Source of the DNA: Chitinophaga sancti
GTDB lineage: Bacteria; Bacteroidota; Bacteroidia; Chitinophagales; Chitinophagaceae
NCBI RefSeq assembly: GCF_034424315.1
Contig: NZ_CP139972.1
Location: forward strand, 3,162,001-3,226,000
Reading direction: 5' to 3'
Length of the DNA stretch: 64,000 nt
Shown here one piece after another: positions 26,385-34,419 of the stretch. The notes below the pieces were generated by a model. The model was not told where the DNA came from and did no database searches. It was given only the letters and a program-made list of their open reading frames with translations. Every line of letters starts with the position of its first letter. The first letter of the stretch is position 1. A program made the position numbers and the translations under genes.

Positions 26385-27306
26385 TTCTCTTAGGATCGTA
26401 TTTATGGGTACGCCGGATTTTGCAGTGGCATCACTGGATATCCTGGTGCAGCACGGATTTAATGTAGTGGGCGTGATCACAGCACCCGATAAGCCTGCGG
26501 GCCGCGGTTTACAGCTGCAGGAAAGTGCTGTAAAAAAGTATGCGGTAAGTAAAGGTTTGCACGTGATGCAACCAGAGAAACTGAAGAATCCGGAATTCCT
26601 GGAAGAGCTGCGTGGATTGAATGCAGACCTGCAGGTGGTGGTTGCATTCCGGATGCTGCCAGTGGTGGTATGGGATATGCCGAGACTGGGTACCATCAAT
26701 GTACATGGATCTTTATTACCTAACTATAGAGGCGCAGCACCGATCAACTGGGCCATCATCAACGGGGAGAAAGAATCTGGTGTAACCACGTTCAAGTTGC
26801 AGCACGAGATCGATACAGGTGATGTGATGTTTAGCCAGGCAGTGCCCATCCGTGAAGATGAGACTGCGGGCGAACTCCACGATGCACTGATGCAGACGGG
26901 CGCCGAATTGTTATTGAAAACGGTAAAGGCTATTGCGAATGGTGATGTACATGAGGTTCCGCAGGCACACATGAAGGCAGAGGATATCAAACATGCTCCG
27001 AAGATCTTTAAAGAAGATTGCCAGATTAAGTGGGAGGATGGGATTGATCATATTTATAACCTGGTAAGGGGACTGAGCCCCTATCCTACTGCCTGGGCGT
27101 ATTTGCAGGGAAAGAGTGTGAAGATCTTTAAGGCAACGAAAGAGAAAACAACGCCGTCTGTTGCACCTGGTGAGTTTGTGACGGATGGAAAGAGTTATTT
27201 GAAAATAGCCGCGAAGGATGGTTATCTGGGTTTGGTGGAGATACAGCTGGAAGGGAAGAAGAGAATGGATATTGAAGCTTTTTTGAGAGGATTCAGAGCG
27301 AATTAA
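26374..27306 (+). CDS. fmt: Methionyl-tRNA formyltransferase
   Basis: 310 residues. It formylates initiator Met-tRNA using 10-formyl-tetrahydrofolate. The N-terminal domain has RIVFMGTPDFAVASLD, the catalytic HGSLLPNYRGAAPINWAI (Asn-His-Asp logic) and the DTGDV segment; the C-terminal OB-like domain starts near residue 205. Its start lies inside the 3' end of namZ, so the two are translationally coupled. The usual neighbour def is not here. Confidence 0.95.
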   Translation: MQSDSLRIVFMGTPDFAVASLDILVQHGFNVVGVITAPDKPAGRGLQLQESAVKKYAVSKGLHVMQPEKLKNPEFLEELRGLNADLQVVVAFRMLPVVVWDMPRLGTINVHGSLLPNYRGAAPINWAIINGEKESGVTTFKLQHEIDTGDVMFSQAVPIREDETAGELHDALMQTGAELLLKTVKAIANGDVHEVPQAHMKAEDIKHAPKIFKEDCQIKWEDGIDHIYNLVRGLSPYPTAWAYLQGKSVKIFKATKEKTTPSVAPGEFVTDGKSYLKIAAKDGYLGLVEIQLEGKKRMDIEAFLRGFRAN

Positions 27307-27313
27307 TTTATGT

Positions 27314-27350
27314 GCCCTGGGCATCAAATGAATACTTTGATACCCAGGGC
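27314..27350. terminator. Hairpin between convergent fmt and the receptor gene
   Basis: Stem GCCCTGGG...CCCAGGGC (27314-27321, 27343-27350) extended by ATCAAA/TTTGAT. It overlaps the receptor stop codon at 27324. Confidence 0.75.
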
Positions 27351-29651
27351 TATATTAATACCCGGTAAAGGCGCGAGGTATTTGAGATATGAGTTTTGCG
27401 GACGCGCTTCTACGTTCAGTAAATTGTTCCCGCTAAGATAGTAGCTTGTCGTTTTTCTCCTGTAAGTAACCCTCGCCCCCAGCATAGAATAAGCTGGCAT
27501 GGGCGGCTCCGGATTGATGTTCTTCCCTAAGTATTGCTGCTCCAGGTATCGATCGAACAACACGTTCATTTCTATTTTCTGATAGTTTATTTTTCCTGTT
27601 ATATTGTATCTGCTGGTGGGCATATTCGGCATGTAATCCCCTTCTGCCCATTGTCTTAAAGGATCATTGGATACGTTGCTATTTTTTACAAGATCAAAGA
27701 AGGAAGATAATTCCCAGTTGCAGTATTTTCCGAATGTAGATTTGTAACCCAATTCTGCTTCCCAACCAGTTATTTTGGTGTCTGACTGCCGCCATTCTTT
27801 TACCAGGAAACCACCTGAGCGGGAGATACCTGTATGTGCGAGGTACATGTAATTGTTAAAGATGGTATGATAGCGGTTGACCAGGAAATGCAGACCACGA
27901 TAGTCAATACCGGCACCGAATTCAGTGGTTTTGGATCTCTCCTTATGTAGTTTATCATCTCCATTTTCTTCAATCATGATGGTATAATGATCGTTGCCGG
28001 CATAGAGTTCATTGATATCGGGAGCGCGTTCTGCATGTACGTAAGATGCTTTTACATAAGCAATATTGAACAGATCCCATTGCAGGGCTGTATTAAAATG
28101 ATTCAGGTAAAAATTCCTGGGTGATAATTTGCCGCCAGCCAAGCCCCTGCTGGGTTTATAGCCATTGCCGGGAATAGCACGACGTAAGGCAATATCATGT
28201 CGGTACCCCAGATCGGCATGTATTTGATTAGCGATGGTGATGTGTTGTAAGGAGAATGCGCCGTAGTCCTGGCTTTTGTTGTCAGGCAGGTAACGTTGTG
28301 CACCCCTGCCGCTCATATTGACAGCAGAAAGGTCGATACCGCTGGTTCCTTTCAGCAATTTTATTGGTTTTTGTTTCCATTCCAACCTTGCAACATGCCG
28401 ATTGGTGTTGAATCTGTTTGATTCGTAGCTGCCGGATAATTCTTCATCATTCGTCAGCTGGAACAGGTAGTTAAATTGCAGCGATGATGTACCTGATTCA
28501 AGCAAAATACTGTTTGACTGCGACCGGATGTTGATAGGCTGATAGCCTGATTCATACCAGGCAAAACCAGGAATGCCGTAATAGCTATAACTGGCGCGGT
28601 AGCCGATTCCTGCGTAGAATTTATCACGGATATAAGTTGCGCCTGCGTTTGTGGCAATGCTATGTGCATGACTGTTAGGCATCACGCCACGTTTTACGGG
28701 GGCATAATCATAGATCCCTTTTACTACGGTAGTGGAAAGCGGGGTATTGGGGTCCTGCCCGGGGATATATTTATCATTCTTTGGATTTTGTACGATTTCG
28801 CCATCGATGGTGGAGGTTGACTGGAATGTATATAAATCGGCTTCAGTCAGATCCCATGCAGGATTACCCATATTATCCAATACAAACTGGCTGATATAGG
28901 GATAGAGACTGAGGTTGCGGATCGTTTCCTTGTCAACCCTTACCTGTGCCATGGTTTGGGTCAGGTCATCAATTTTCGGATCGTAGGCGATAGGAGCCTT
29001 GGTATTACCGGGAATACGGATATTTCCGTTCCAGCGATTCATTGCCCCGAAGTGCCATGCCCAGTGTTTGGCCATGTTGCCGTTGAGGTCAAAGCCTTGT
29101 TTATAACCGTTGTTGGTACTGCCTTCTGCTGTTACCGATCCTGTTAATTGTTTGGAAAAACGGGATGCGGGGATGGAATTATCTTTCAGGTTCACCGCAC
29201 CGCCAATGGCTTTGCCTCCGTACAGGATACTCGCGCTGCTTTTGTAGACATCGATGCCTAGCAGGTTAGCCATATCAGTGCTTACATTCAGACTGGGGCT
29301 GATACCTGAGAGCTCACTTAATGCGACCCCGTTGGAGAGCGTTCTCACCCGGTTTCCACTGAGACTTCTGATCACAGGTGCACCGGAGTTAGGGCCAAAA
29401 TAAGAGTTTTGCACACCAGCCATATGACTGAGGGTTTCTCCCAATGTAGCAGCTTGATATAGCTCCAGGTCTTTGCTGGTAATCGTTTTTGCATTTGGAT
29501 CAGGGTTGTTTCCTTTTCCTGAAATGGTCACTTCAGAAAGGTCTACTTTTTTCAAGGTATCGGGTGTATGATCTTGCTGTGCATAGGCATGGAACGCTAT
29601 TGAAATTAGCGTAACAGTTAGCATATAGGCAGCACATTTTTTAAGGTACAT
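27324..29651 (-). CDS. TonB-dependent outer-membrane receptor, ZnuD-like
   Basis: 775 residues. A signal peptide (1-25, ending HAYAQ) is followed by the plug domain (about 40-165: VDLSEVTISGKG as TonB box region, GAPVIRSLSGNRVRTLSNGV, SSASILYGGKAIGGAVNL) and a 22-strand barrel ending in aromatic-flanked strands. The plug motif, the YGIPGF segment, ERAPDINELYAGNDH and the KERSKTTEFGAGI stretch resemble neisserial ZnuD, a zinc/heme receptor. The long His-rich loop of ZnuD is not visible. Cargo is probably zinc or another metal complex, but heme cannot be excluded. Its promoter shares a dyad motif with the divergent lipoprotein. Confidence 0.85.
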   Translation of the reverse strand: MYLKKCAAYMLTVTLISIAFHAYAQQDHTPDTLKKVDLSEVTISGKGNNPDPNAKTITSKDLELYQAATLGETLSHMAGVQNSYFGPNSGAPVIRSLSGNRVRTLSNGVALSELSGISPSLNVSTDMANLLGIDVYKSSASILYGGKAIGGAVNLKDNSIPASRFSKQLTGSVTAEGSTNNGYKQGFDLNGNMAKHWAWHFGAMNRWNGNIRIPGNTKAPIAYDPKIDDLTQTMAQVRVDKETIRNLSLYPYISQFVLDNMGNPAWDLTEADLYTFQSTSTIDGEIVQNPKNDKYIPGQDPNTPLSTTVVKGIYDYAPVKRGVMPNSHAHSIATNAGATYIRDKFYAGIGYRASYSYYGIPGFAWYESGYQPINIRSQSNSILLESGTSSLQFNYLFQLTNDEELSGSYESNRFNTNRHVARLEWKQKPIKLLKGTSGIDLSAVNMSGRGAQRYLPDNKSQDYGAFSLQHITIANQIHADLGYRHDIALRRAIPGNGYKPSRGLAGGKLSPRNFYLNHFNTALQWDLFNIAYVKASYVHAERAPDINELYAGNDHYTIMIEENGDDKLHKERSKTTEFGAGIDYRGLHFLVNRYHTIFNNYMYLAHTGISRSGGFLVKEWRQSDTKITGWEAELGYKSTFGKYCNWELSSFFDLVKNSNVSNDPLRQWAEGDYMPNMPTSRYNITGKINYQKIEMNVLFDRYLEQQYLGKNINPEPPMPAYSMLGARVTYRRKTTSYYLSGNNLLNVEARPQNSYLKYLAPLPGINIALGIKVFI

Positions 29652-29684
29652 TTTTATTAGGATTAGGTATTCGCATCAGCGTTG

Positions 29685-29692
29685 CAAAGATA
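29685..29692 (-). promoter_or_regulatory. -7 box for the receptor gene
   Basis: CAAAGATA on plus reads TATCTTTG on minus. A TTG -33 element (29712-29714, minus) lies 19 bases upstream, the standard spacing. Confidence 0.65.
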
Positions 29693-29710
29693 GAAATCAG
29701 GCACACATTA

Positions 29711-29723
29711 GCAACAATGTTGC
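29711..29723. promoter_or_regulatory. Dyad operator candidate over the receptor -33 element
   Basis: GCAACAATGTTGC is a perfect 6-1-6 palindrome and covers the -33 TTG of the receptor promoter. Confidence 0.6.
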
Positions 29724-29820
29724 AGATATATTTTTTTATTGAGCAGATTATAATTTATAATTAACTGAATTACAGCAAAATGAAATTATACATCCATTCA
29801 TGAATGAGCCCATAACAAAT

Positions 29821-29833
29821 GCACTATTGTTGC
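29821..29833. promoter_or_regulatory. Second operator candidate over the lipoprotein -33 element
   Basis: GCACTATTGTTGC matches the first site at 10 of 13 positions, with the TGTTGC half intact. It covers the TTG (29830-29832) that lies 19 bases before TACTTTCG (29852-29859). Confidence 0.55.
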
Positions 29834-29851
29834 ATTTATAAAATATTCGGC

Positions 29852-29859
29852 TACTTTCG
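29852..29859 (+). promoter_or_regulatory. -7 box for the lipoprotein gene
   Basis: TACTTTCG, one mismatch to TAnnTTTG, 20 bases before the ATG at 29880. Confidence 0.55.
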
Positions 29860-29879
29860 CGGAAACTTTTTCATTAGAC

Positions 29880-30980
29880 ATGCCAAACATTTACACCAAA
29901 CTCCTCGCCATATCCGGAGGGGTCCTGATGACTATTTTCTCGTCTTGTAGCAAAGAAGATCAAAAGCAGGCAAAGGAAGTTGCGATCAATATGCCTGTTG
30001 CACTTTCACTCAATTATGGGGAAGAAAAAGACCTGGATCTACCTGCTGATTTGCTTTCCCAGCAGGATGTCAATTTCACACTTGCGTTTACGGGGAATGA
30101 GAACATTCAAATCAATGCAGATAGCAGGCTGTATGATCAATTGGCAAAGGCTATTACTTTGGACAGGCAAGTGGGCAAGCTCCATGTAAACAGTGGATTG
30201 ATTTATCCGAATGGCGCTGTATCAGGAACTACAGGCAAGAAGTTGCCAGACAATTACCAGGTTACGCTTATTGCAAACAACCAGGATGAAACATTGAAGG
30301 GTAAGCAAACTATCACGGTGACTGTAACACCGGCAAAAGCAGGCATCAGGGGGCTTGACAATTCGGGCGATCTGTCCTATGCTTATGTGCTGTATAGCGA
30401 TCCTGAAGCAGGGTTTGAGCTGGAGGCCAATGGTCTGTCATTGGAGGGTACTTCGTGGTATCTTGACAGTACAGGTATTGCGGGTGTTGTCGCATTAAGT
30501 GGCAATAAAATCCAGTTTAAAAAAGGTGCTGGTAACCCTGATAAGAAGACTGAGAAGGTTTACGAGCTGCTAACTACGCTGAGAAAAGATGGTTTTGATG
30601 TGGCCAGCAGGAAATTCCGTGTCACTTTTATTCCGCAGATCAGGTTCTTTTATGGTACTTATTATCCTGAGTATGATCTGACAGTGGTGACGAACCAGGT
30701 TTACATTGCGTTGGGGAATGCATATGTTGCTGCGGCGCCTACCTTGTATCCGGAGAAGTATAAATCGGCGTTTAGTCTTATTGCGCTTGAGAAGGATGGG
30801 ATTGCATTTGAGGATAAGGATGGATTGTTTTCGCTGAATGAGAAAACGGGGGCGATTACGGTGAAGAAGAATACGAGTCTGACAGCCGGGAGTTATCAAC
30901 TGAGAGTGAAAGCCTTGACTACGACGGGGTTGACGTTTACGACTACGATGACGTTGAATATGGCTAAGCTGGAAGAGTAA
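29880..30980 (+). CDS. Lipoprotein with cadherin-like C-terminal module
   Basis: 366 residues. A lipoprotein signal peptide ends at the lipobox IFSSC (acylated Cys24), followed by SKEDQ, which fits surface-exposed Bacteroidota lipoproteins. The mature protein is beta-rich: an N-terminal module (about 35-140), a central module and a C-terminal cadherin-like repeat (FSLNEKTGAITVKKNTSL...YQLRVKA). The gene is divergent from the ZnuD-like receptor and has a matching operator, so it is probably a co-regulated surface or periplasmic binding partner. No catalytic residues are evident and the family was not recognised. Confidence 0.65.
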   Translation: MPNIYTKLLAISGGVLMTIFSSCSKEDQKQAKEVAINMPVALSLNYGEEKDLDLPADLLSQQDVNFTLAFTGNENIQINADSRLYDQLAKAITLDRQVGKLHVNSGLIYPNGAVSGTTGKKLPDNYQVTLIANNQDETLKGKQTITVTVTPAKAGIRGLDNSGDLSYAYVLYSDPEAGFELEANGLSLEGTSWYLDSTGIAGVVALSGNKIQFKKGAGNPDKKTEKVYELLTTLRKDGFDVASRKFRVTFIPQIRFFYGTYYPEYDLTVVTNQVYIALGNAYVAAAPTLYPEKYKSAFSLIALEKDGIAFEDKDGLFSLNEKTGAITVKKNTSLTAGSYQLRVKALTTTGLTFTTTMTLNMAKLEE

Positions 30981-31081
30981 AATGGCCTATTTGCAGTATT
31001 AATGCTCAATTTCAATTTTTCTATGTTACCGGCTGTGAGGGCCGGTAATTTAAACTATTGAATAATTGAAACATTGACATT

Positions 31082-31177
31082 ATGGGGAAGTATGCCAGGT
31101 TGCTTTTAGATATAAATCAGGTCGATCATTTTCTCACTAACGTACTGGAATTTGAGCTGGAAGAAGATGAAATCTGA
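31082..31177 (+). CDS. Possible 31-residue small protein
   Basis: A short ORF (MGKYARLLLDINQVDHFLTN...) rich in Leu and acidic residues, ending ELEEDEI. Its stop overlaps the next gene's ATG by 11 bases in another frame, the typical geometry of translational coupling. No ribosome site stands out. It may be a real leader or small protein, or chance. Confidence 0.35.
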   Translation: MGKYARLLLDINQVDHFLTNVLEFELEEDEI

Positions 31178-31490
31178 AAACCTAATAGCAACGGCCCAGG
31201 AACTCAAACGCCTGGGATATGAAGTACATCTTACCCCAGTAGCTCTTCCAAAGCGGGAAGCCACTATCAGGGCTATAAAAAGATACAACAAGTCAGGCCG
31301 TTATGTACCATTGGGGATGATATTTGATGATTTTAGCAATGATCCCGGTTTAACCTATTACCTGCTAAAATGCGAAAAGCCGGATCTATTCAAAAGTTTT
31401 GGCGCAATTTCCACCCATGTTGCATTTGGCCAACCTTATATTACTGTCAATATTGAAGGAGACAATCCTGCTGCCATGTTTAAATTCTAG
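31167..31490 (+). CDS. Small unknown protein (107 aa)
   Basis: 107 residues from the ATG at 31167; a TTG at 31152 would add five. The N-terminus is helical and basic (ENLIATAQELKRLGYEVHLTP, then LPKREATIRAIKRYNKSGRY), followed by a more mixed C-terminal half (FDDFSNDPGLTYYLLKCEKPDLF). No signal peptide or membrane segment, so it is cytoplasmic. It was not recognised. It sits in a block of small genes, visibly AT-richer than the neighbours, between the lipoprotein and a LysM gene. Confidence 0.55.
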   Translation: MKSENLIATAQELKRLGYEVHLTPVALPKREATIRAIKRYNKSGRYVPLGMIFDDFSNDPGLTYYLLKCEKPDLFKSFGAISTHVAFGQPYITVNIEGDNPAAMFKF

Positions 31491-31512
31491 AAAATAGCTT
31501 TAAATTAGTAGT

Positions 31513-31767
31513 ATGCCAAAAGCAAGAAATCAAAAAGGGAAAAAGGGGAATATGACAAACAATCACACAAAAAGTAGAGGATTTTCCCAAAACATTATAC
31601 TTGCTGCTGGAAAGCATGCTGTTAAGGAAGATCATTTTAGTACAATTGAATATAAAGAATTAGTCAGAAGGCACGCTGCTGCAATTGCATTTATTAGTGA
31701 GAGGGAAGAGCGCGAATTAGATCTTATGGTCAGAGATTTCAAACTATTAAAAGCAGGTAAGCTTTAA
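31513..31767 (+). CDS. Small basic unknown protein (84 aa)
   Basis: 84 residues. A strongly basic N-terminus (KARNQKGKKG) is followed by a predicted helical C-terminal half (YKELVRRHAAAIAFISEREERELDLMVRDF). The composition suggests nucleic-acid contact at the N-terminus, but this is only inference. It is 22 bases after the 107-residue gene and is followed by a bidirectional terminator. Codon use is AT-rich relative to flanking housekeeping genes, hinting at recent acquisition. Not recognised. Confidence 0.5.
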   Translation: MPKARNQKGKKGNMTNNHTKSRGFSQNIILAAGKHAVKEDHFSTIEYKELVRRHAAAIAFISEREERELDLMVRDFKLLKAGKL

Positions 31768-31787
31768 AATATTGATACTATAAATTT

Positions 31788-31818
31788 AAAAAGCCCGTGC
31801 GATTGCACGGGCTTTTTT
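31788..31818. terminator. Bidirectional terminator
   Basis: Perfect stem AAAAAGCCCGTGC / GCACGGGCTTTTT with loop GATT, between convergent genes. Confidence 0.92.
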
Positions 31819-31835
31819 ATTGCAATGATTTGGTT

Positions 31836-32804
31836 TTAATTTTCGTAACTCAATTCACAATAGAACTTCGCATCATTTGTACCCAATGCCTCCAATGCAG
31901 AATCACTCAGTTTGATAATCAACCCAGCATTCCCTTTAATCTGGGGAATCGTTTCCAGTACTTTCGCATAGATATACTTACCATTCAATGGGTTCGTCAC
32001 TTTTATAATCGTACCTCTCTGCGCGGTATTATGCAAAGCGTAATACTTCCCAGCTGCCGCATTACTCTTGAACCATCCACCAGGACCTTTCTCCGTCGTT
32101 GCATTTTTACCATTGCCCGTCTGCTGCAGGTACTGTGATTCAAATGAAGAACCGGGTGTTGCGGCAGGCTTAGTTGGTGTCTCTGCCGGTGCAGGAGCTG
32201 GCGTATTGTTCTCTACCGGAGGCGCCGGGTTATTGTTACTAACCGGGGCCGGTGTTGGCGCAGGCGTGTTATTCACTGGCGCCGGCGTGTTGTTTACGGG
32301 AGCCGGTGCTGGTGTAGGTGTAGGTGCCGGCGCAGGCGTATGAGCTACCGCTCCGCCACCACCTTTCAGGTAACCAATGATCACGTAGGTATCTTTCTTC
32401 AGCCCATCACCAGACATATTGTTCCACTTACGGATATTATCCAGCGGCACTTTATTATGATTGAGGCTCAGGCGATACAGTGTTTCCGCTGCTTCCACTT
32501 TATGATACAGTGGCGCACCACCTGAAGCGGCATCTGCCTTTTGTGAAAAGTTCGTACCATTCAGCGGGATCTTGATATTCTGCCCCAACTGCAGACCTTT
32601 ATCTGCAGATATGTTATTCTCCGCAGCTATATCCTTGATAGGCAGACTGAATGTCCTGCCCAGGCTATATAAAGTTTCACCTTTTTTCACGGTATGCATT
32701 ACATACAGGCCAGGAGAAGTTCCCTGCACCTGAATGATCTCCTGTGCATATGCTCCTGCTACTGATAATACAAATACCGCTAATGTCATGAACGATTTTA
32801 CCAT
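31836..32804 (-). CDS. LysM protein with C-terminal RlpA/DPBB-like domain
   Basis: 322 residues from MVKSFMTLAVF (32804); an upstream ATG at 32831 would spoil the signal peptide. After the signal peptide (ending AGAYAQ) come two LysM domains (HTVKKGETLYSLGRTFSLP, about 35-80, and KVEAAETLYRLSLNHNKVP, about 98-145), a linker of Pro-Ala-Asn repeats (about 150-225), and a C-terminal double-psi-barrel-like domain (YALHNTAQRGTIIKVTNPLNG...). LysM modules bind glycan chains and DPBB folds of the RlpA type bind or cut peptidoglycan. A periplasmic wall-binding role is expected; catalytic status is uncertain. Confidence 0.8.
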   Translation of the reverse strand: MVKSFMTLAVFVLSVAGAYAQEIIQVQGTSPGLYVMHTVKKGETLYSLGRTFSLPIKDIAAENNISADKGLQLGQNIKIPLNGTNFSQKADAASGGAPLYHKVEAAETLYRLSLNHNKVPLDNIRKWNNMSGDGLKKDTYVIIGYLKGGGGAVAHTPAPAPTPTPAPAPVNNTPAPVNNTPAPTPAPVSNNNPAPPVENNTPAPAPAETPTKPAATPGSSFESQYLQQTGNGKNATTEKGPGGWFKSNAAAGKYYALHNTAQRGTIIKVTNPLNGKYIYAKVLETIPQIKGNAGLIIKLSDSALEALGTNDAKFYCELSYEN

Positions 32805-32873
32805 ACTTCGCTGTTTATACCTTTCGGGCAACTAAATTATAAATATTTTATGGTTTGATACCTAAACGGTATT

Positions 32874-34256
32874 TCAAGCCTGGATTTCTTTCAGAATACG
32901 GAGTTCCTTCGGATAATAATTGTTGATACGGTTTGGCAATACCTTCGCCCAGCCCAGCGACATTCCTCCATATTGCATTAAGGCCCATCCTTTTATTGCT
33001 ACTGCTACGTCAGGATCTTCTTTTCTCAGATACCTGAGGGCCTGCTCACGGGTCAATTCTACTTTTTGCACATTGCCTGCCACCAGTGGGCTCATGGCCA
33101 GCTGATGATCAGGTATCAATTCTTTGGCGGCCAACTGGCCAGCTTTAACACCTGCCTTCCGCAAATATAAGTGCTGCTGCAATACGGAGACAGCTGATTG
33201 CATCATTTCAGGGAATAATAGTACCTCGCCCTGATGCTCCATCATGAAAATGCCATCACTGTTTTGTAACCAGGGAATAACTTTTTCCCTGTCTTTTTTG
33301 CTGACGGCTGTGAGTGTATCACGTTGTTTCTTAGCGTTATACTCTTCTCCTGATTTCCGCCGGAAGCAGGTAATAAAGAAGCCTTCTCCCTGTACCTTAT
33401 CCGGATAGAAACGATATCCCTCTGCTGCGGTTTTTACAATGTGCCAGTCAGGTTGTAAAGGCACCGGTATATTTTCAAGGTCGAAATTAGCCTGTAACCA
33501 GTCCATGATCTCCTCATCTTCTTCCCTACTGTAAGAACAGGTGGCGTAAATCAGGATCCCTCCTTCTTTCAGCGCCGGCAATGCATCGGCCAGAATCCGC
33601 TGCTGCCGCTGACTACACAGGATCACATTTTCTTCTGACCATTCACTGATGGCCTCCGGTTCCCTGCGAAACAGGCCTGAGCCTGAGCAGGGTGCATCAA
33701 CGACCATCACATCGAAGAAACCAGGCAGTCGTCCAAAATCTCTCGGATCATTGTTTGTCACTACCACATTCGCAGCTCCCCACTTCGTTATATTGTCTCC
33801 CAGCAGGGCAGCCCTTGTTTTGATCACCTCATTGGATACCAACAGGCTATTCGGGCTGATCAGGGATTGTAACAAGGTTGACTTACCACCCGGTGCGGCA
33901 CAGAGGTCCAGCACTTTGAGCGGAGTAGCCAGGTCACAAGCCTGTCGTAATACCTGTTCCAGGAACATCGAAGATGCTTCCTGCACATAGTAGGCCCCTG
34001 CGTGAAAATATGGATCAAATGTAAAAGATGGCCTTTCAGCCAGATAGTACCCGTCAGTCGTCCATGGAACACGGCTATACCCATTGGTTGCCAGTTCTCC
34101 CAGTATTTTTTCTGTCGTGTCCCGCTCCTTTATCTTGTTCGGATTAATACGCAGAGAAGTTACTTTTTCTCCTGCCGCATGTACACGCAAAAAAGCTGCC
34201 AAATCCATTTCAGGCAGCGAAATCAAACTATCAGTAAATTTTTTTGGAAGCTCCAA
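32874..34256 (-). CDS. RsmB/NOP-family rRNA cytosine-C5 methyltransferase
   Basis: 460 residues, RsmF-like. The SAM domain shows VLDLCAAPGGKSTLLQ, VVDAPCSGSGLFRR and YATCSYSREEDEE, which hold the two catalytic cysteines (PCSG and TCSY). A C-terminal PUA-like region follows (LPNRINNYYPKELRIL). It methylates C5 of a cytosine in 16S rRNA or tRNA; the exact position cannot be read. The start codon is TTG (34256); no ATG precedes it in frame nearby, so the exact N-terminus is uncertain. Confidence 0.88.
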   Translation of the reverse strand: MELPKKFTDSLISLPEMDLAAFLRVHAAGEKVTSLRINPNKIKERDTTEKILGELATNGYSRVPWTTDGYYLAERPSFTFDPYFHAGAYYVQEASSMFLEQVLRQACDLATPLKVLDLCAAPGGKSTLLQSLISPNSLLVSNEVIKTRAALLGDNITKWGAANVVVTNNDPRDFGRLPGFFDVMVVDAPCSGSGLFRREPEAISEWSEENVILCSQRQQRILADALPALKEGGILIYATCSYSREEDEEIMDWLQANFDLENIPVPLQPDWHIVKTAAEGYRFYPDKVQGEGFFITCFRRKSGEEYNAKKQRDTLTAVSKKDREKVIPWLQNSDGIFMMEHQGEVLLFPEMMQSAVSVLQQHLYLRKAGVKAGQLAAKELIPDHQLAMSPLVAGNVQKVELTREQALRYLRKEDPDVAVAIKGWALMQYGGMSLGWAKVLPNRINNYYPKELRILKEIQA

Positions 34257-34419
34257 CCCGATTTTTGTGGCAAAATACTGAAAAACCGTTAGATATAGGT
34301 AAAGGGGGCTAAAGTATATACCTCAACTTCAGTTAGCACCGGATCTGATCATCTTTGGGAAGAAAGAGCAAAAGCTACCGGCAAAATCGGATTTTCATCC
34401 CACCCAATTACGCCTTTCT

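Noticed and set aside
34257..34419. Terminator after pntB
   Set aside because: No stem of useful length with a T tract found in this gap.
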